A stretch of DNA of 64,000 bases from positions 32,574 to 96,573 of the forward strand of contig NZ_WTVS01000015.1 of the NCBI RefSeq assembly GCF_012911005.2, read 5' to 3'. This document shows positions 47,742 through 56,130 of the stretch, one piece after another. Position 1 is the stretch's first letter; each line of letters starts with the position of its first letter. This stretch comes from Aromatoleum toluolicum (GTDB lineage Bacteria > Pseudomonadota > Gammaproteobacteria > Burkholderiales > Rhodocyclaceae). Position numbers and translations under genes: made by a program. The notes beneath the pieces were generated by a model. It ran no database searches, had not been told where the DNA came from, and saw only the letters and a list, made by a program, of their open reading frames with translations.

Positions 47742-47942
47742 ATGCAAAGACTGCTGATCATCCTCGGCCTTTTCGTTCCCGCCGCCGGGCTGTTCTGGCC
47801 CTGGCTCGCCAGGATTCCGTTCGGTCGTCTGCCGGGCGACATCCACATCCAGCGCGACGGTTTCGATTTCTTCTTCCCGATCACGACGGGTCTGCTCGTC
47901 TCGGTCGTCCTGAGTCTGCTTATCTGGCTGTTCAGGCGTTAA
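47742..47942 (+). CDS. DUF2905 small membrane protein
   Basis: A 66-residue protein with two hydrophobic helices (LLIILGLFVPAAGLFWPWL and ITTGLLVSVVLSLLIWLF) separated by the conserved loop IPFGRLPGDIHIQRDGFDF. This matches the DUF2905 family, inner-membrane proteins of unknown role. A GGGGAGG ribosome site lies about 16 bp upstream. It lies between maeB and the quinone oxidoreductase, possibly co-transcribed with the latter. Confidence 0.85.
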   Translation: MQRLLIILGLFVPAAGLFWPWLARIPFGRLPGDIHIQRDGFDFFFPITTGLLVSVVLSLLIWLFRR

Positions 47943-47988
47943 CAGGGTTTACAATCCACGTAACATTTCGGGAAGAAGGGACTTTGAC

Positions 47989-48963
47989 ATGACTCACGCG
48001 ATTCGCTTCCATCAGACCGGTGGTCCCGAAGTGCTCCGGTGGGAAGCTGTCGATGTCGGCGCGCCCGCCGCGGGCGAGGTGACCGTCCGTCATCACGCCA
48101 TCGGTCTGAACTATATCGATACCTATCATCGCAGCGGCCTGTATCCGGTGCCGCTGCCCTCCGGCCTGGGGCTGGAAGGCGCGGGCGTGGTCGAGGCGGT
48201 GGGCGAGGGCGTCACCGAGGTCGTGCCGGGGGATCGGGTGGCCTACGCGGGCGGCCCGCTCGGAGCGTATGCCGAGTCGCGCAAGCTGCCCGCGCATCGC
48301 GTGGTGAAGCTGCCCGCAGCGATTTCGTTCGAGCAGGGCGCGGCGATGATGCTGCAGGGACTCACGGCGCAATACCTGCTGCGCCGCACCTACCGGGTCC
48401 AGCCGGGCGATACGGTGCTGATTCATGCCGCAGCGGGCGGTGTCGGCCTGATCGCGTGCCAGTGGGCGAAGGCGCTGGGTGCGACCGTGATCGGCACGGT
48501 CGGATCCGACGCAAAGGCCGAGCTGGCGCGCGCCCACGGGTGCGACCATCCGATCGTATACACGCGTGAGAACTTCACCGAACGCGTGCGCGAGATCACC
48601 GGTGGCGCGGGCGTGCCCGTCGTGTATGACTCGATCGGCAAGGACACCTTCATGGACTCGCTGCGCTGCCTGCGCCCGCTGGGCATGATGGTGCTGTTCG
48701 GTGCGGCGTCCGGGCCGGTGCCGCCGTTCGATCTCAATCTGCTCAACACGCTGGGCTCGCTCTACGTCACACGTCCCGGCATCGCGGCGTACACCGCGAA
48801 GCGCGAGGATCTCGTGGCGATGGCAAACGAGCTCTTCGACGTGGTCGACTCGGGCGCGGTGAGGATCGAGATCAATCAGCGTTACGCCCTGAAGGATGCC
48901 GCCCAGGCGCACCGCGACCTCGAGGCGCGTCGCACCACCGGTTCGACGATCCTGTTGCCCTGA
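47989..48963 (+). CDS. Quinone oxidoreductase (zinc-free MDR family)
   Basis: A 324-residue NADPH:quinone reductase of the medium-chain dehydrogenase/reductase superfamily (QorA-like). Features: MTHAIRFHQTGGPEVLRWEA, GLNYIDTYHRSGLYPVPLPS, the nucleotide-binding AAAGGVGLIACQWAKALGA, and a terminal RRTTGSTILLP. The zinc-binding residues of alcohol dehydrogenases are absent, as expected. It reduces quinones, probably for detoxification. It is 15 bp upstream of a small secreted-protein gene. Confidence 0.92.
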   Translation: MTHAIRFHQTGGPEVLRWEAVDVGAPAAGEVTVRHHAIGLNYIDTYHRSGLYPVPLPSGLGLEGAGVVEAVGEGVTEVVPGDRVAYAGGPLGAYAESRKLPAHRVVKLPAAISFEQGAAMMLQGLTAQYLLRRTYRVQPGDTVLIHAAAGGVGLIACQWAKALGATVIGTVGSDAKAELARAHGCDHPIVYTRENFTERVREITGGAGVPVVYDSIGKDTFMDSLRCLRPLGMMVLFGAASGPVPPFDLNLLNTLGSLYVTRPGIAAYTAKREDLVAMANELFDVVDSGAVRIEINQRYALKDAAQAHRDLEARRTTGSTILLP

Positions 48964-48977
48964 GCGGTGGGAGACCC

Positions 48978-49367
48978 ATGACGCACAAATCCGGTTCACT
49001 GCGGCGGGCATGCGTCGCGATCTCGATCCTGCTGGCACTGCCGCTCGCGCCCTCGGTCATGGCACAGTCCGGGCCGACCTCCGCGATGGATCCTGCGCGC
49101 ACGGCATCGCTGTCGGCGGCAAGTCGCCGCATCGAAGATCACTTCGTTGCCGAGGTCGCGCGCATCACGGGTACGACGCCGGCCCGCGTGCGTCGGGCGA
49201 TGCCTGACGAGCGGCGCATCACGTCCGCTGCATCGCGCCTGATCTCGGCCCTGGAGCTCGATTTGGGCGCGCCGCTTACGCCCGAGCAGCGGGCTGAGAT
49301 CCTCGAAGCGGACCAGTCGCGCAAGCTCTCCCTGATGAAGGCGCGCGAGGCGGCAGGCGGGCGCTGA
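48978..49367 (+). CDS. Small secreted protein of unknown function
   Basis: A 129-residue protein with an Arg-rich n-region and signal peptide (RRACVAISILLALPLAPSVM, cleavage probably after AQS or MAQ). The mature part is helical and charged (SLSAASRRIEDHFVAEVARI; TPEQRAEILEADQSRKLSLM). I do not recognise a family; the LTPEQRAEI stretch is reminiscent of periplasmic Spy/CpxP-like helical proteins, but the LTxxQ repeats typical of that family are not duplicated. It sits between the quinone oxidoreductase and dnaE, 84 bp before dnaE. Confidence 0.7.
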   Translation: MTHKSGSLRRACVAISILLALPLAPSVMAQSGPTSAMDPARTASLSAASRRIEDHFVAEVARITGTTPARVRRAMPDERRITSAASRLISALELDLGAPLTPEQRAEILEADQSRKLSLMKAREAAGGR

Positions 49368-49417
49368 ATGCGTGCGGCTGCCTGTCGGACCGACGGCAGC
49401 GGCGGCCGAATTGGCGC

Positions 49418-49445
49418 TTGGGGGAGGTGGGCGATCGGGTAAAAT
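49418..49445 (+). promoter_or_regulatory. Candidate promoter giving a leaderless dnaE transcript
   Basis: TTGGGG (49418-49423), 16 bases, then TAAAAT (49440-49445). The dnaE ATG begins 6 bp after the -10 box, about where transcription would start, and no Shine-Dalgarno lies between them. A leaderless dnaE mRNA is therefore possible. Confidence 0.4.
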
Positions 49446-49451
49446 TCGCCG

Positions 49452-52400
49452 ATGACTGCCTCTCACGAACCCCGCTTCATCCACCTCCGCCTGCATACCG
49501 AGTATTCGATCTCCGACGGCATCGTCCAGATCGACCAGGCGATCGCCCGCGCGGCCGCCGACAGCATGCCGGCACTGGGGATTTCCGATCTCGCCAACCT
49601 GTTTGGCATGGTCAAGTTCTACAAGGGCGCACGCGGGAAGGGCATGAAGCCCATCATCGGCGTAGATGCCTGGATCACCAACGACACCGATCGCGACAAG
49701 CCCTTCCGCGCGCTGCTGATCTGCAAGAACCGCAAGGGCTACGGGCAGATGTGCGAGCTGCTGACCCGCGCCTTCCTCGACAACAAGTACCGCGGGCGTG
49801 CCGAAATTCGCCGCGACTGGTTCGCCGACGGCGCCGCTTCCGACCTGCTGTGCCTGTCCGGTGCACGCGAGGGGGAAGTGGGACAGGCACTGGCGAACGG
49901 CAATGTCGAAATTGCCGATCGGGTCGCCGCCGAATGGGCCGCATTATTTCCGGATGCCTTCTACATCGAGCTGCAGCGCGCAGGGCATGCTGGCGCGGAG
50001 GGGTACGTGCGTCAGGCCGTGCAACTGGCCGGCAGGCTGGGGTTGCCGGTGGTGGCGACCCACCCCGTGCAATTCCTCAAGCGCGAGGATTTCAAGGCCC
50101 ACGAGGCGCGCGTATGCATCGCGCAAGGTTATGTGCTGGCCGACAAGCGTCGCCCGCGCGATTACACCGAGGAGCAGTACCTCAAGAGCCAGGACGAGAT
50201 GTGCGAGTTGTTCGCCGACATCCCGGAGGCACTCGAGAACTCCGTCGAGATCGCGCGCCGCTGCTCGCTGACGGTGCAGCTGGGCAAGAACTTCCTGCCG
50301 CAGTTCCCGACGCCCGAGGGGATGACGCTTGACGACTTCCTCGTCGCCGAGGCCAAGGCCGGCCTCGAAGTGCGCCTGCAGGAGCTGTATCCGGACGAGG
50401 CCGAGCGCGAGCGCCAGCGTCCGACCTACGAGGCGCGGCTCAAGTTCGAGACCGACACCATCATCCAGATGGGTTTTCCCGGCTACTTCCTGATCGTTGC
50501 GGACTTCATCAACTGGGGCAAGCAGAACGGCGTGCCGGTCGGCCCGGGGCGGGGCTCGGGCGCGGGTTCGCTGGTCGCGTACAGCCTGCGCGTCACCGAC
50601 CTCGACCCGCTCGCCTACGCGCTGCTGTTCGAGCGCTTCCTGAACCCCGAGCGGGTGTCGATGCCCGACTTCGACATCGACTTCTGCCAGGACAACCGCT
50701 ACCGCGTCATTGAATACGTGCGCGAGCGCTACGGCAAGGATGCGGTCAGCCAGATCGCAACCTTCGGCACGATGGCTTCGAAGGCCGTCGTGCGCGACGT
50801 CGGCCGCGTGCTGGACCTGCCATACGGCCTGTGCGACCGACTCTCGAAATTGATCCCGATCGAAGGCGCGAAGCCCGTCTCGCTGGCGAAGGCCTACGAG
50901 ATGGAGTCGCAGATCGGCGAGATGATGAAGGACGGCAACGACGGCGAGTCGGTGCAGGAGTTGTGGAGCCTCGCCGAGCCGCTTGAAGGCTTGAGCCGAA
51001 ACGTCGGCATGCATGCCGGCGGCGTGCTGATCGCGCCGGGCAAGCTCACCGACTTCTGCCCGCTCTACATCGCCGACGGCGACGATGCGACGCCGGTGTC
51101 ACAATTCGACAAGGACGACGTGGAGGCCGTCGGCCTCGTGAAATTCGACTTCCTCGGCCTGCGCAACCTCACCATCATCGAACTCGCGGTCGAGTACGTC
51201 GAGCGCCTCACAGGCACCAAGCCCGACCTGGCCGCGCTGCCCTTCACCGACCCCGCCGCCTACCAGATCCTGAAAGACGCGAACACCACCGCGATCTTCC
51301 AGGTCGAATCCGACGGGATGAAGAAGCTCCTCAAGAAGCTCGCGCCCGACCGCTTCGAGGACATCATCGCGGTGCTTGCGCTCTACCGTCCGGGCCCGCT
51401 CGGCTCGGGCATGGTGGACGACTTCATCCTGCGCAAGAAGGGGCAGCAGGAGATCGACTACTTCCATCCCGACCTCAAGCCCTGCCTCGAGCCGACCTAC
51501 GGCGTGATCGTGTATCAGGAACAGGTGATGCAGATCTCGCAGATCATCGGCGGCTACACGCTCGGTGGTGCCGACATGCTGCGCCGCGCGATGGGCAAGA
51601 AGAAGGCCGACGAGATGGCCAAGCACCGCGAGACCATCGCGGCCGGCGCCAAGCAGAAGGGCTACGATCCGGCCCTTGCCGAGCAGCTTTTCGACCTGAT
51701 GACGAAGTTTGCGGAGTACGGCTTCAACAAGTCGCACACCGCTGCCTACGCGGTCGTCACCTACCACACGGCGTGGCTCAAGGCGCATCACTGCGCGGCC
51801 TTCATGGCTGCGACGATGTCGGCGGACCTCGACAACACGGACACGATCAAGATCTTCTTCGAGGACTCGCTCGCCAACGGCCTGACGATCCTGCCTCCCG
51901 ATGTGAACCAGTCGGACTACCGTTTCGTTCCGACCGACCGCAAGACGATCCGCTATGGTCTCGGTGCGGTGAAGGGTGTCGGCGAGCCGGCCGTGCGCTC
52001 CATCCTCGACGCGCGCAAGAAAGATGGACCGTACAAGGATCTGTTCGATTTCTGCGCGCGTGTAGATCGGCGCATGGTCAACCGGCGCGTGATCGAGGCG
52101 CTGATCCGTTCGGGCGCATTCGATACCGTCGCGCCCGGCGGCACCGCAGACCGCGCCCGCCTGCTCGCCACCGTCGGATTGGCGATGGAGGCCGCCGAGC
52201 AGGCTGCGGCGAACGCGATGCAGGGCGGCCTGTTCGATCTTGTGCCGGAAGCGGCAGGCGCGGCACCGCAATACGCGAATGTGCGCGCATGGACGGAACG
52301 CGAGCGGCTGAAGGAAGAGAAGACCGCGATCGGCTTCTTCCTTTCGGGTCATCCCTTCAACAGCTTCCGCGAGGAGGTGCGACGCTTCATCCGGCGCCCG

Positions 52401-52946
52401 CTGTCGCAGCTCGAGCCGTCGCGCGATCTCGCGATGCTGGCGGGGGTGGTGATGGACGTGCGCACGAAGATGACGAACCGCGGCAAGATGGCCTTTGTCG
52501 TGCTCGACGACGGCTCTCAGGTGCGCGAGGTGTCGGTCTTCTCCGAAGTCTTCGACGCGAATCGCACCAAGATCGTCACCGACGAAGTGCTGGTGGTCGA
52601 AGGCAAGGTCAGCAACGACGACTTCACGGGCGGGCTGCGTATCGTCGCAGACAAGCTGCTGTCGCTCGGCGAAGCGCGTTCGCGCTTTGCCCGGGCGCTA
52701 CAGATCAGCGTGAATGGCGAAGTGAAGAGCGCGGGCGGGGCCGCCGCAGCGGCGGACAAACTCGAAACGTTGCTCGCGCCGTTCCGCGACGGGGTCTGTC
52801 CGATATCGTTGCGCTATCGCAATGCCCAGGCCGAGGCGGAGCTCCCGCTCGGTGCGGCGTGGCGCGTGCGTCTCGACGACGCGCTGCTCGACAGCCTGCG
52901 CGAGTGGCTGCCACCCGAATCGGTCGAGATCCTGTATCCGAACTGA
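49452..52946 (+). CDS. dnaE: DNA polymerase III subunit alpha
   Basis: An 1164-residue replicative polymerase subunit. The PHP domain is at the N-terminus (FIHLRLHTEYSISDGIVQID), the palm shows PDFDIDFCQDNRYRVIEYV with the catalytic Asp pair near residue 400, and VGPGRGSGAGSLVAYSL precedes it. The fingers include GFNKSHTAAYAVVTYHTAWL, and a C-terminal OB fold (about 980-1080) ends with a short tail. Length is normal for DnaE1. The gene lacks an obvious ribosome site. It is convergent with the peroxiredoxin gene and ends in a shared terminator. Confidence 0.97.
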   Translation: MTASHEPRFIHLRLHTEYSISDGIVQIDQAIARAAADSMPALGISDLANLFGMVKFYKGARGKGMKPIIGVDAWITNDTDRDKPFRALLICKNRKGYGQMCELLTRAFLDNKYRGRAEIRRDWFADGAASDLLCLSGAREGEVGQALANGNVEIADRVAAEWAALFPDAFYIELQRAGHAGAEGYVRQAVQLAGRLGLPVVATHPVQFLKREDFKAHEARVCIAQGYVLADKRRPRDYTEEQYLKSQDEMCELFADIPEALENSVEIARRCSLTVQLGKNFLPQFPTPEGMTLDDFLVAEAKAGLEVRLQELYPDEAERERQRPTYEARLKFETDTIIQMGFPGYFLIVADFINWGKQNGVPVGPGRGSGAGSLVAYSLRVTDLDPLAYALLFERFLNPERVSMPDFDIDFCQDNRYRVIEYVRERYGKDAVSQIATFGTMASKAVVRDVGRVLDLPYGLCDRLSKLIPIEGAKPVSLAKAYEMESQIGEMMKDGNDGESVQELWSLAEPLEGLSRNVGMHAGGVLIAPGKLTDFCPLYIADGDDATPVSQFDKDDVEAVGLVKFDFLGLRNLTIIELAVEYVERLTGTKPDLAALPFTDPAAYQILKDANTTAIFQVESDGMKKLLKKLAPDRFEDIIAVLALYRPGPLGSGMVDDFILRKKGQQEIDYFHPDLKPCLEPTYGVIVYQEQVMQISQIIGGYTLGGADMLRRAMGKKKADEMAKHRETIAAGAKQKGYDPALAEQLFDLMTKFAEYGFNKSHTAAYAVVTYHTAWLKAHHCAAFMAATMSADLDNTDTIKIFFEDSLANGLTILPPDVNQSDYRFVPTDRKTIRYGLGAVKGVGEPAVRSILDARKKDGPYKDLFDFCARVDRRMVNRRVIEALIRSGAFDTVAPGGTADRARLLATVGLAMEAAEQAAANAMQGGLFDLVPEAAGAAPQYANVRAWTERERLKEEKTAIGFFLSGHPFNSFREEVRRFIRRPLSQLEPSRDLAMLAGVVMDVRTKMTNRGKMAFVVLDDGSQVREVSVFSEVFDANRTKIVTDEVLVVEGKVSNDDFTGGLRIVADKLLSLGEARSRFARALQISVNGEVKSAGGAAAAADKLETLLAPFRDGVCPISLRYRNAQAEAELPLGAAWRVRLDDALLDSLREWLPPESVEILYPN

Positions 52947-52954
52947 GGCAGGAT

Positions 52955-52990
52955 GAAAAAAGGCCGCGGCCCGTGAGGGCGCGGCCTTTC
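52955..52990. terminator. Bidirectional terminator between dnaE and peroxiredoxin
   Basis: Bases 52959-52967 pair with 52981-52989, extended by an inner GCCC/GGGC stem with a GTGA loop (one G bulge). TTTC follows on the plus strand; a six-T run (bases 52955-52960 complemented) follows on the minus strand. Confidence 0.8.
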
Positions 52991-53011
52991 GGCTGATCCG
53001 GCAGAGACCGG

Positions 53012-53611
53012 TCAGAGTTCCTTGGCGTGCTCGGCCAGGTACTCGGCGACACCGGAGGTGCTGGCCTTCATGCCGGCCTTGCCCTTGTTCCAGCCGGCCG
53101 GGCAGACTTCGCCGTGCTCTTCGGTGAACTGCAGCGCATCGACCATGCGGATCATCTCGTCGATGTTGCGACCCAGCGGCAGGTCGTTCACGACCTGGTG
53201 GCGCACGACGCCGTTCTTGTCGATCAGGAAGGAGCCGCGGAAGGCAACGCCGCCTTCGGCTTCGACGTCATAGGCGCGGCAGATCTCGTGCTTCACGTCG
53301 GCGACGAGCGTGTATTGCACCTGACCGATGCCGCCGTTGTTGACCGGGGTGTTCTTCCACGCGAGGTGGGTGAACTGGCTGTCGATCGACACGCCCAGCA
53401 CCTCGACGCCGCGCTTCTTGAACTCGTCCAGACGGTGATCGAAGGCGATCAGCTCCGACGGGCACACGAAGGTGAAGTCCAGGGGGTAGAAAAACACGAC
53501 GGCATACTTGCCCTTCGTGACCTGCGAGAACGTGATGTTCGTGATTTCGTTGTTGCCGAGCACCGCGCTGGCGGTGAAATCCGGGGCCTTCTTGCCGACG
53601 AGGACTGCCAT
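53012..53611 (-). CDS. Typical 2-Cys peroxiredoxin (AhpC/Prx1 type)
   Basis: A 199-residue peroxidase. The peroxidatic Cys is in PLDFTFVCPSELIAF near residue 50 and the resolving Cys in HGEVCPAGWNKG near residue 170, as in AhpC/PrxQ-like Prx1 enzymes that reduce hydrogen and organic peroxides. The GGxG-type loop (NNGGIGQVQYTLVAD) is present, usually associated with sensitivity to over-oxidation. The start at 53611 gives MAVLVGKKAPDFTASAVLG, with AGGAG upstream; a longer in-frame extension is rejected. It is divergent from the haem chemoreceptor gene. Confidence 0.94.
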   Translation of the reverse strand: MAVLVGKKAPDFTASAVLGNNEITNITFSQVTKGKYAVVFFYPLDFTFVCPSELIAFDHRLDEFKKRGVEVLGVSIDSQFTHLAWKNTPVNNGGIGQVQYTLVADVKHEICRAYDVEAEGGVAFRGSFLIDKNGVVRHQVVNDLPLGRNIDEMIRMVDALQFTEEHGEVCPAGWNKGKAGMKASTSGVAEYLAEHAKEL

Positions 53612-53763
53612 GTTAGTCGTCTCCTGAGTGGGTGAATGACCAAGGATTATGTTGCCACGATTTGGAAAGTTCCAATTGCCTTTTGCAGGGTCGAGCGATA
53701 GAAGTTTTCTATCGGCAGCTTTCGAGGAATTGGCGGCGTTTTTTCCCTGATTTCGATCATTGT

Positions 53764-53790
53764 TAAACTTTGTTTCTGCTTTACCGTAAT
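53764..53790 (+). promoter_or_regulatory. Candidate sigma-28 (FliA) promoter for the chemoreceptor gene
   Basis: TAAACTTT (53764-53771), an 11-base spacer and ACCGTAAT (53783-53790) resemble the flagellar sigma-28 consensus TAAAGTTT-N11-GCCGATAA: 7/8 in the first box, 4/8 in the second. It lies about 75 bp before the chemoreceptor ATG, and chemoreceptor genes are usual FliA targets. Confidence 0.45.
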
Positions 53791-53866
53791 ACCTACGTAT
53801 AAGTGAGACGCGCGTCCGCGGATGACCCCGTGCACGTGCAGGAAGCAGAACCAGGACAACGCAGCC

Positions 53867-55495
53867 ATGATGCAACGACTGAAGAACTCGCCGATCTGGG
53901 TCCGCCTGATGATGGCGATCGGAATCCTCCTGATCGCCGTCGGTACGACCTTGGTTGTATGGGTGTCGGCGGAGCAGGAGAGCATGGCGATCAGCCAGTC
54001 CCACGACTTCGCCGAAACCATCAATCAGATGACGATGGCGACGCTGGTGTTCATGAAGAGCACCAAGACGATCAAGAAGCGTGCGATCTATCTCGACCAG
54101 GTGAAGAAATCGTCAGGACTTACGGACATGCGGGTCGTTCGGGCGGAGCCGGTCATCCATCAGTTCGGCGACGGCGACGAAGACGAAATGAACGTCGGGC
54201 CCGACGAAAAGGCGGCGATCGACAGCGCGAAGCCCTTCTTCGAGCTGCGCACCGACCCGGAGAAAGGGAAGATCCTGAAGGCGGTATTCCCGGCTATCAA
54301 CCGCACCGACTATCTCGGCAAGGACTGCACCGAGTGTCATGACGAGTACCCCGAAGGAACCGTGCTGGGAGCAGTGACGATGGAGGTGTCGCTCAACCGC
54401 ATGGATGCGGCGGTCTCGGCGGCACGTTCCAAGCTGATCGGTGGTTCGCTCGCGGCACTGGGCCTGATGATGGTCCTCATCTTCGTGTTCCTGCAGGCGG
54501 TGGTCGCGCGTCCGCTGGCCGAGCTCTCCAGCCGGCTGCGCGACATTTCGGAAGGCGAGGGCGATCTCACGCAGCGTCTGCCGGTGCGTGCCGCTGACGA
54601 AGTGGGCAAGGCTGCGGCTTATTTCAACAAGATGATGGAGAAACTGCAGGGCGTCATCCGCAACATTTCCTCATCGGCCGATCAAGTGTCGAGCGCCGCC
54701 TCGGATCTCCAGCGCGGGACGATCCAGATCCGCGCCGGGGCCGGCGAACAGTCCGAAAAATCCGCTTCGGCGGCGTCCGCCGTCGAGCAGATGGCAGCGA
54801 GCATCATGTCGGTTGCCCAGGCGAGCGGTGAGGTGCTCAAGGTCGCGCGCGACAGCCTGTCGCGCGCCGAGGCCGGCAATGCCGACGTGCTCGAACTCAC
54901 GGGCAGGCTGTCCGATGTCGAAAGCGCAGTGAGCAAGATGACCCAGACCGTCGGCGATTTCATCCATAACACCGGTGCGATCTCGAGCCTGACCGCGCAA
55001 GTGAAGGAGATTGCCGACCAGACCAACCTGCTGGCGCTCAACGCCGCCATCGAAGCCGCCCGCGCCGGCGAACACGGCCGAGGTTTTGCAGTCGTCGCTG
55101 ACGAAGTGCGCAAACTGGCGGAGAAGTCGACCCGCTCGGCAAGCGATATCGACGACGTTACGCACAAGCTCAACAGCGGTTCGGTCGGCGTACGTGAAGC
55201 GATCACGCAGGGTGCGAACGCGCTGGTGCTGATCCGCGAATCGATGTTGCGGGTGTCCGAGGCGTTGCGCAGCAACATGGAGTCGGCCGGCGGTGTCGCC
55301 GACGGAATGAACAGCATCGCCACGGCGACCGACGAACAGATGAAGGCGAGCACGCTGGCGGCCAGCAGCGTCGAGATGATTGCCGGGCTCGCACAGCAGA
55401 CGAGCTCTTCGCTCGATGGCGTCGCGTGCGCGACGGTCAGCCTGGAAGCGTTGTCGGCGCAGTTGCGCGACGAGATCCGCCGGTTCCGCATTTAG
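53867..55495 (+). CDS. Methyl-accepting chemotaxis protein with periplasmic haem-c motif
   Basis: A 542-residue chemoreceptor. Residues 11-33 form TM1; 34-189 are periplasmic and contain C154-T-E-C-H158, a CXXCH haem-c attachment motif in a [16 protein letters not shown] context; TM2 is about 190-212; HAMP follows to about 265; then the signalling domain with the hairpin tip [20 protein letters not shown]. The sensor resembles haem-binding DUF3365/Tll0287-like domains, so it likely senses redox state, oxygen or NO. ATG at 53867 starts [14 protein letters not shown]; an upstream frame start at 53822 is less likely. It precedes two cytochrome genes and is divergent from a peroxiredoxin. Confidence 0.92.
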   Translation: MMQRLKNSPIWVRLMMAIGILLIAVGTTLVVWVSAEQESMAISQSHDFAETINQMTMATLVFMKSTKTIKKRAIYLDQVKKSSGLTDMRVVRAEPVIHQFGDGDEDEMNVGPDEKAAIDSAKPFFELRTDPEKGKILKAVFPAINRTDYLGKDCTECHDEYPEGTVLGAVTMEVSLNRMDAAVSAARSKLIGGSLAALGLMMVLIFVFLQAVVARPLAELSSRLRDISEGEGDLTQRLPVRAADEVGKAAAYFNKMMEKLQGVIRNISSSADQVSSAASDLQRGTIQIRAGAGEQSEKSASAASAVEQMAASIMSVAQASGEVLKVARDSLSRAEAGNADVLELTGRLSDVESAVSKMTQTVGDFIHNTGAISSLTAQVKEIADQTNLLALNAAIEAARAGEHGRGFAVVADEVRKLAEKSTRSASDIDDVTHKLNSGSVGVREAITQGANALVLIRESMLRVSEALRSNMESAGGVADGMNSIATATDEQMKASTLAASSVEMIAGLAQQTSSSLDGVACATVSLEALSAQLRDEIRRFRI

Positions 55496-55616
55496 CCCGT
55501 CTCGCTTGTAGTTTCCGCGCCACACGGGTGGTTGCCGGTACATAGTCCGAAAGGTATAAGAAACATTCTGCTACAAATGAGGCGAGCCAAATCCGGAGCC
55601 TCGCCAAGGAGTTGAA

Positions 55617-55946
55617 ATGAAGCGTCTTTTTGTTGTCGCCATGGCCCTCGCGGCGAGTGCAGCGAGCCTGCCGGCTGCCGCGCTCGATGCCGCCGCCGCC
55701 GATGCGCTGGTTCGCAAGAGCAAGTGCCTGACCTGTCACGCCGTCGATAAGAAGAAGGACGGCCCCTCGTTCAAGGAAACTGCCGGCAAGTACAAGGGCA
55801 AGCCCGAGGCGATGGAGAAGCTCACCAAGCACGTCACGGTGCCGAGCAAGGTCAAGGTCGAGGGCAAGGAAGAAGACCACGAGACGCTGAAGACCGAGGA
55901 TCCGGCGGCGGTCAAGAACGTCGTCGAATGGATCCTTTCGCTTTGA
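55617..55946 (+). CDS. Small periplasmic c-type cytochrome
   Basis: A 109-residue class I-like cytochrome. A signal peptide (MKRLFVVAMALAASAASLPA) is followed by one haem site, CLTCH at residues 37-41, and KDGPSFKETAGKYKGKP, as in cytochrome c551/c552 proteins. The usual PMPP-type Met ligand region is missing; instead the C-terminal half is Lys/Glu-rich (VKVEGKEEDHETLKTEDP), so the sixth ligand may be a His or absent. GGAGTTG provides a ribosome site. It lies between the haem chemoreceptor and the decahaem cytochrome and probably shuttles electrons in the periplasm. Confidence 0.9.
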   Translation: MKRLFVVAMALAASAASLPAAALDAAAADALVRKSKCLTCHAVDKKKDGPSFKETAGKYKGKPEAMEKLTKHVTVPSKVKVEGKEEDHETLKTEDPAAVKNVVEWILSL

Positions 55947-56130
55947 AACGAATCCGGCGCGAAGCGGCTCCCGGCTGATTACAACAGGAGGCGGGACTTT
56001 TTCCGGCGCTGCTCACTGGCAGGCCCGGAAAGCGGTACCCGCGGCCGCGGTTCGCTTTGCGCCGTTTGATGCTGGGGCGAGGACAGGGTGTCGTCGCCTC
56101 GGTGCATGCAGTACCAAAGGGGAGAAGTTG

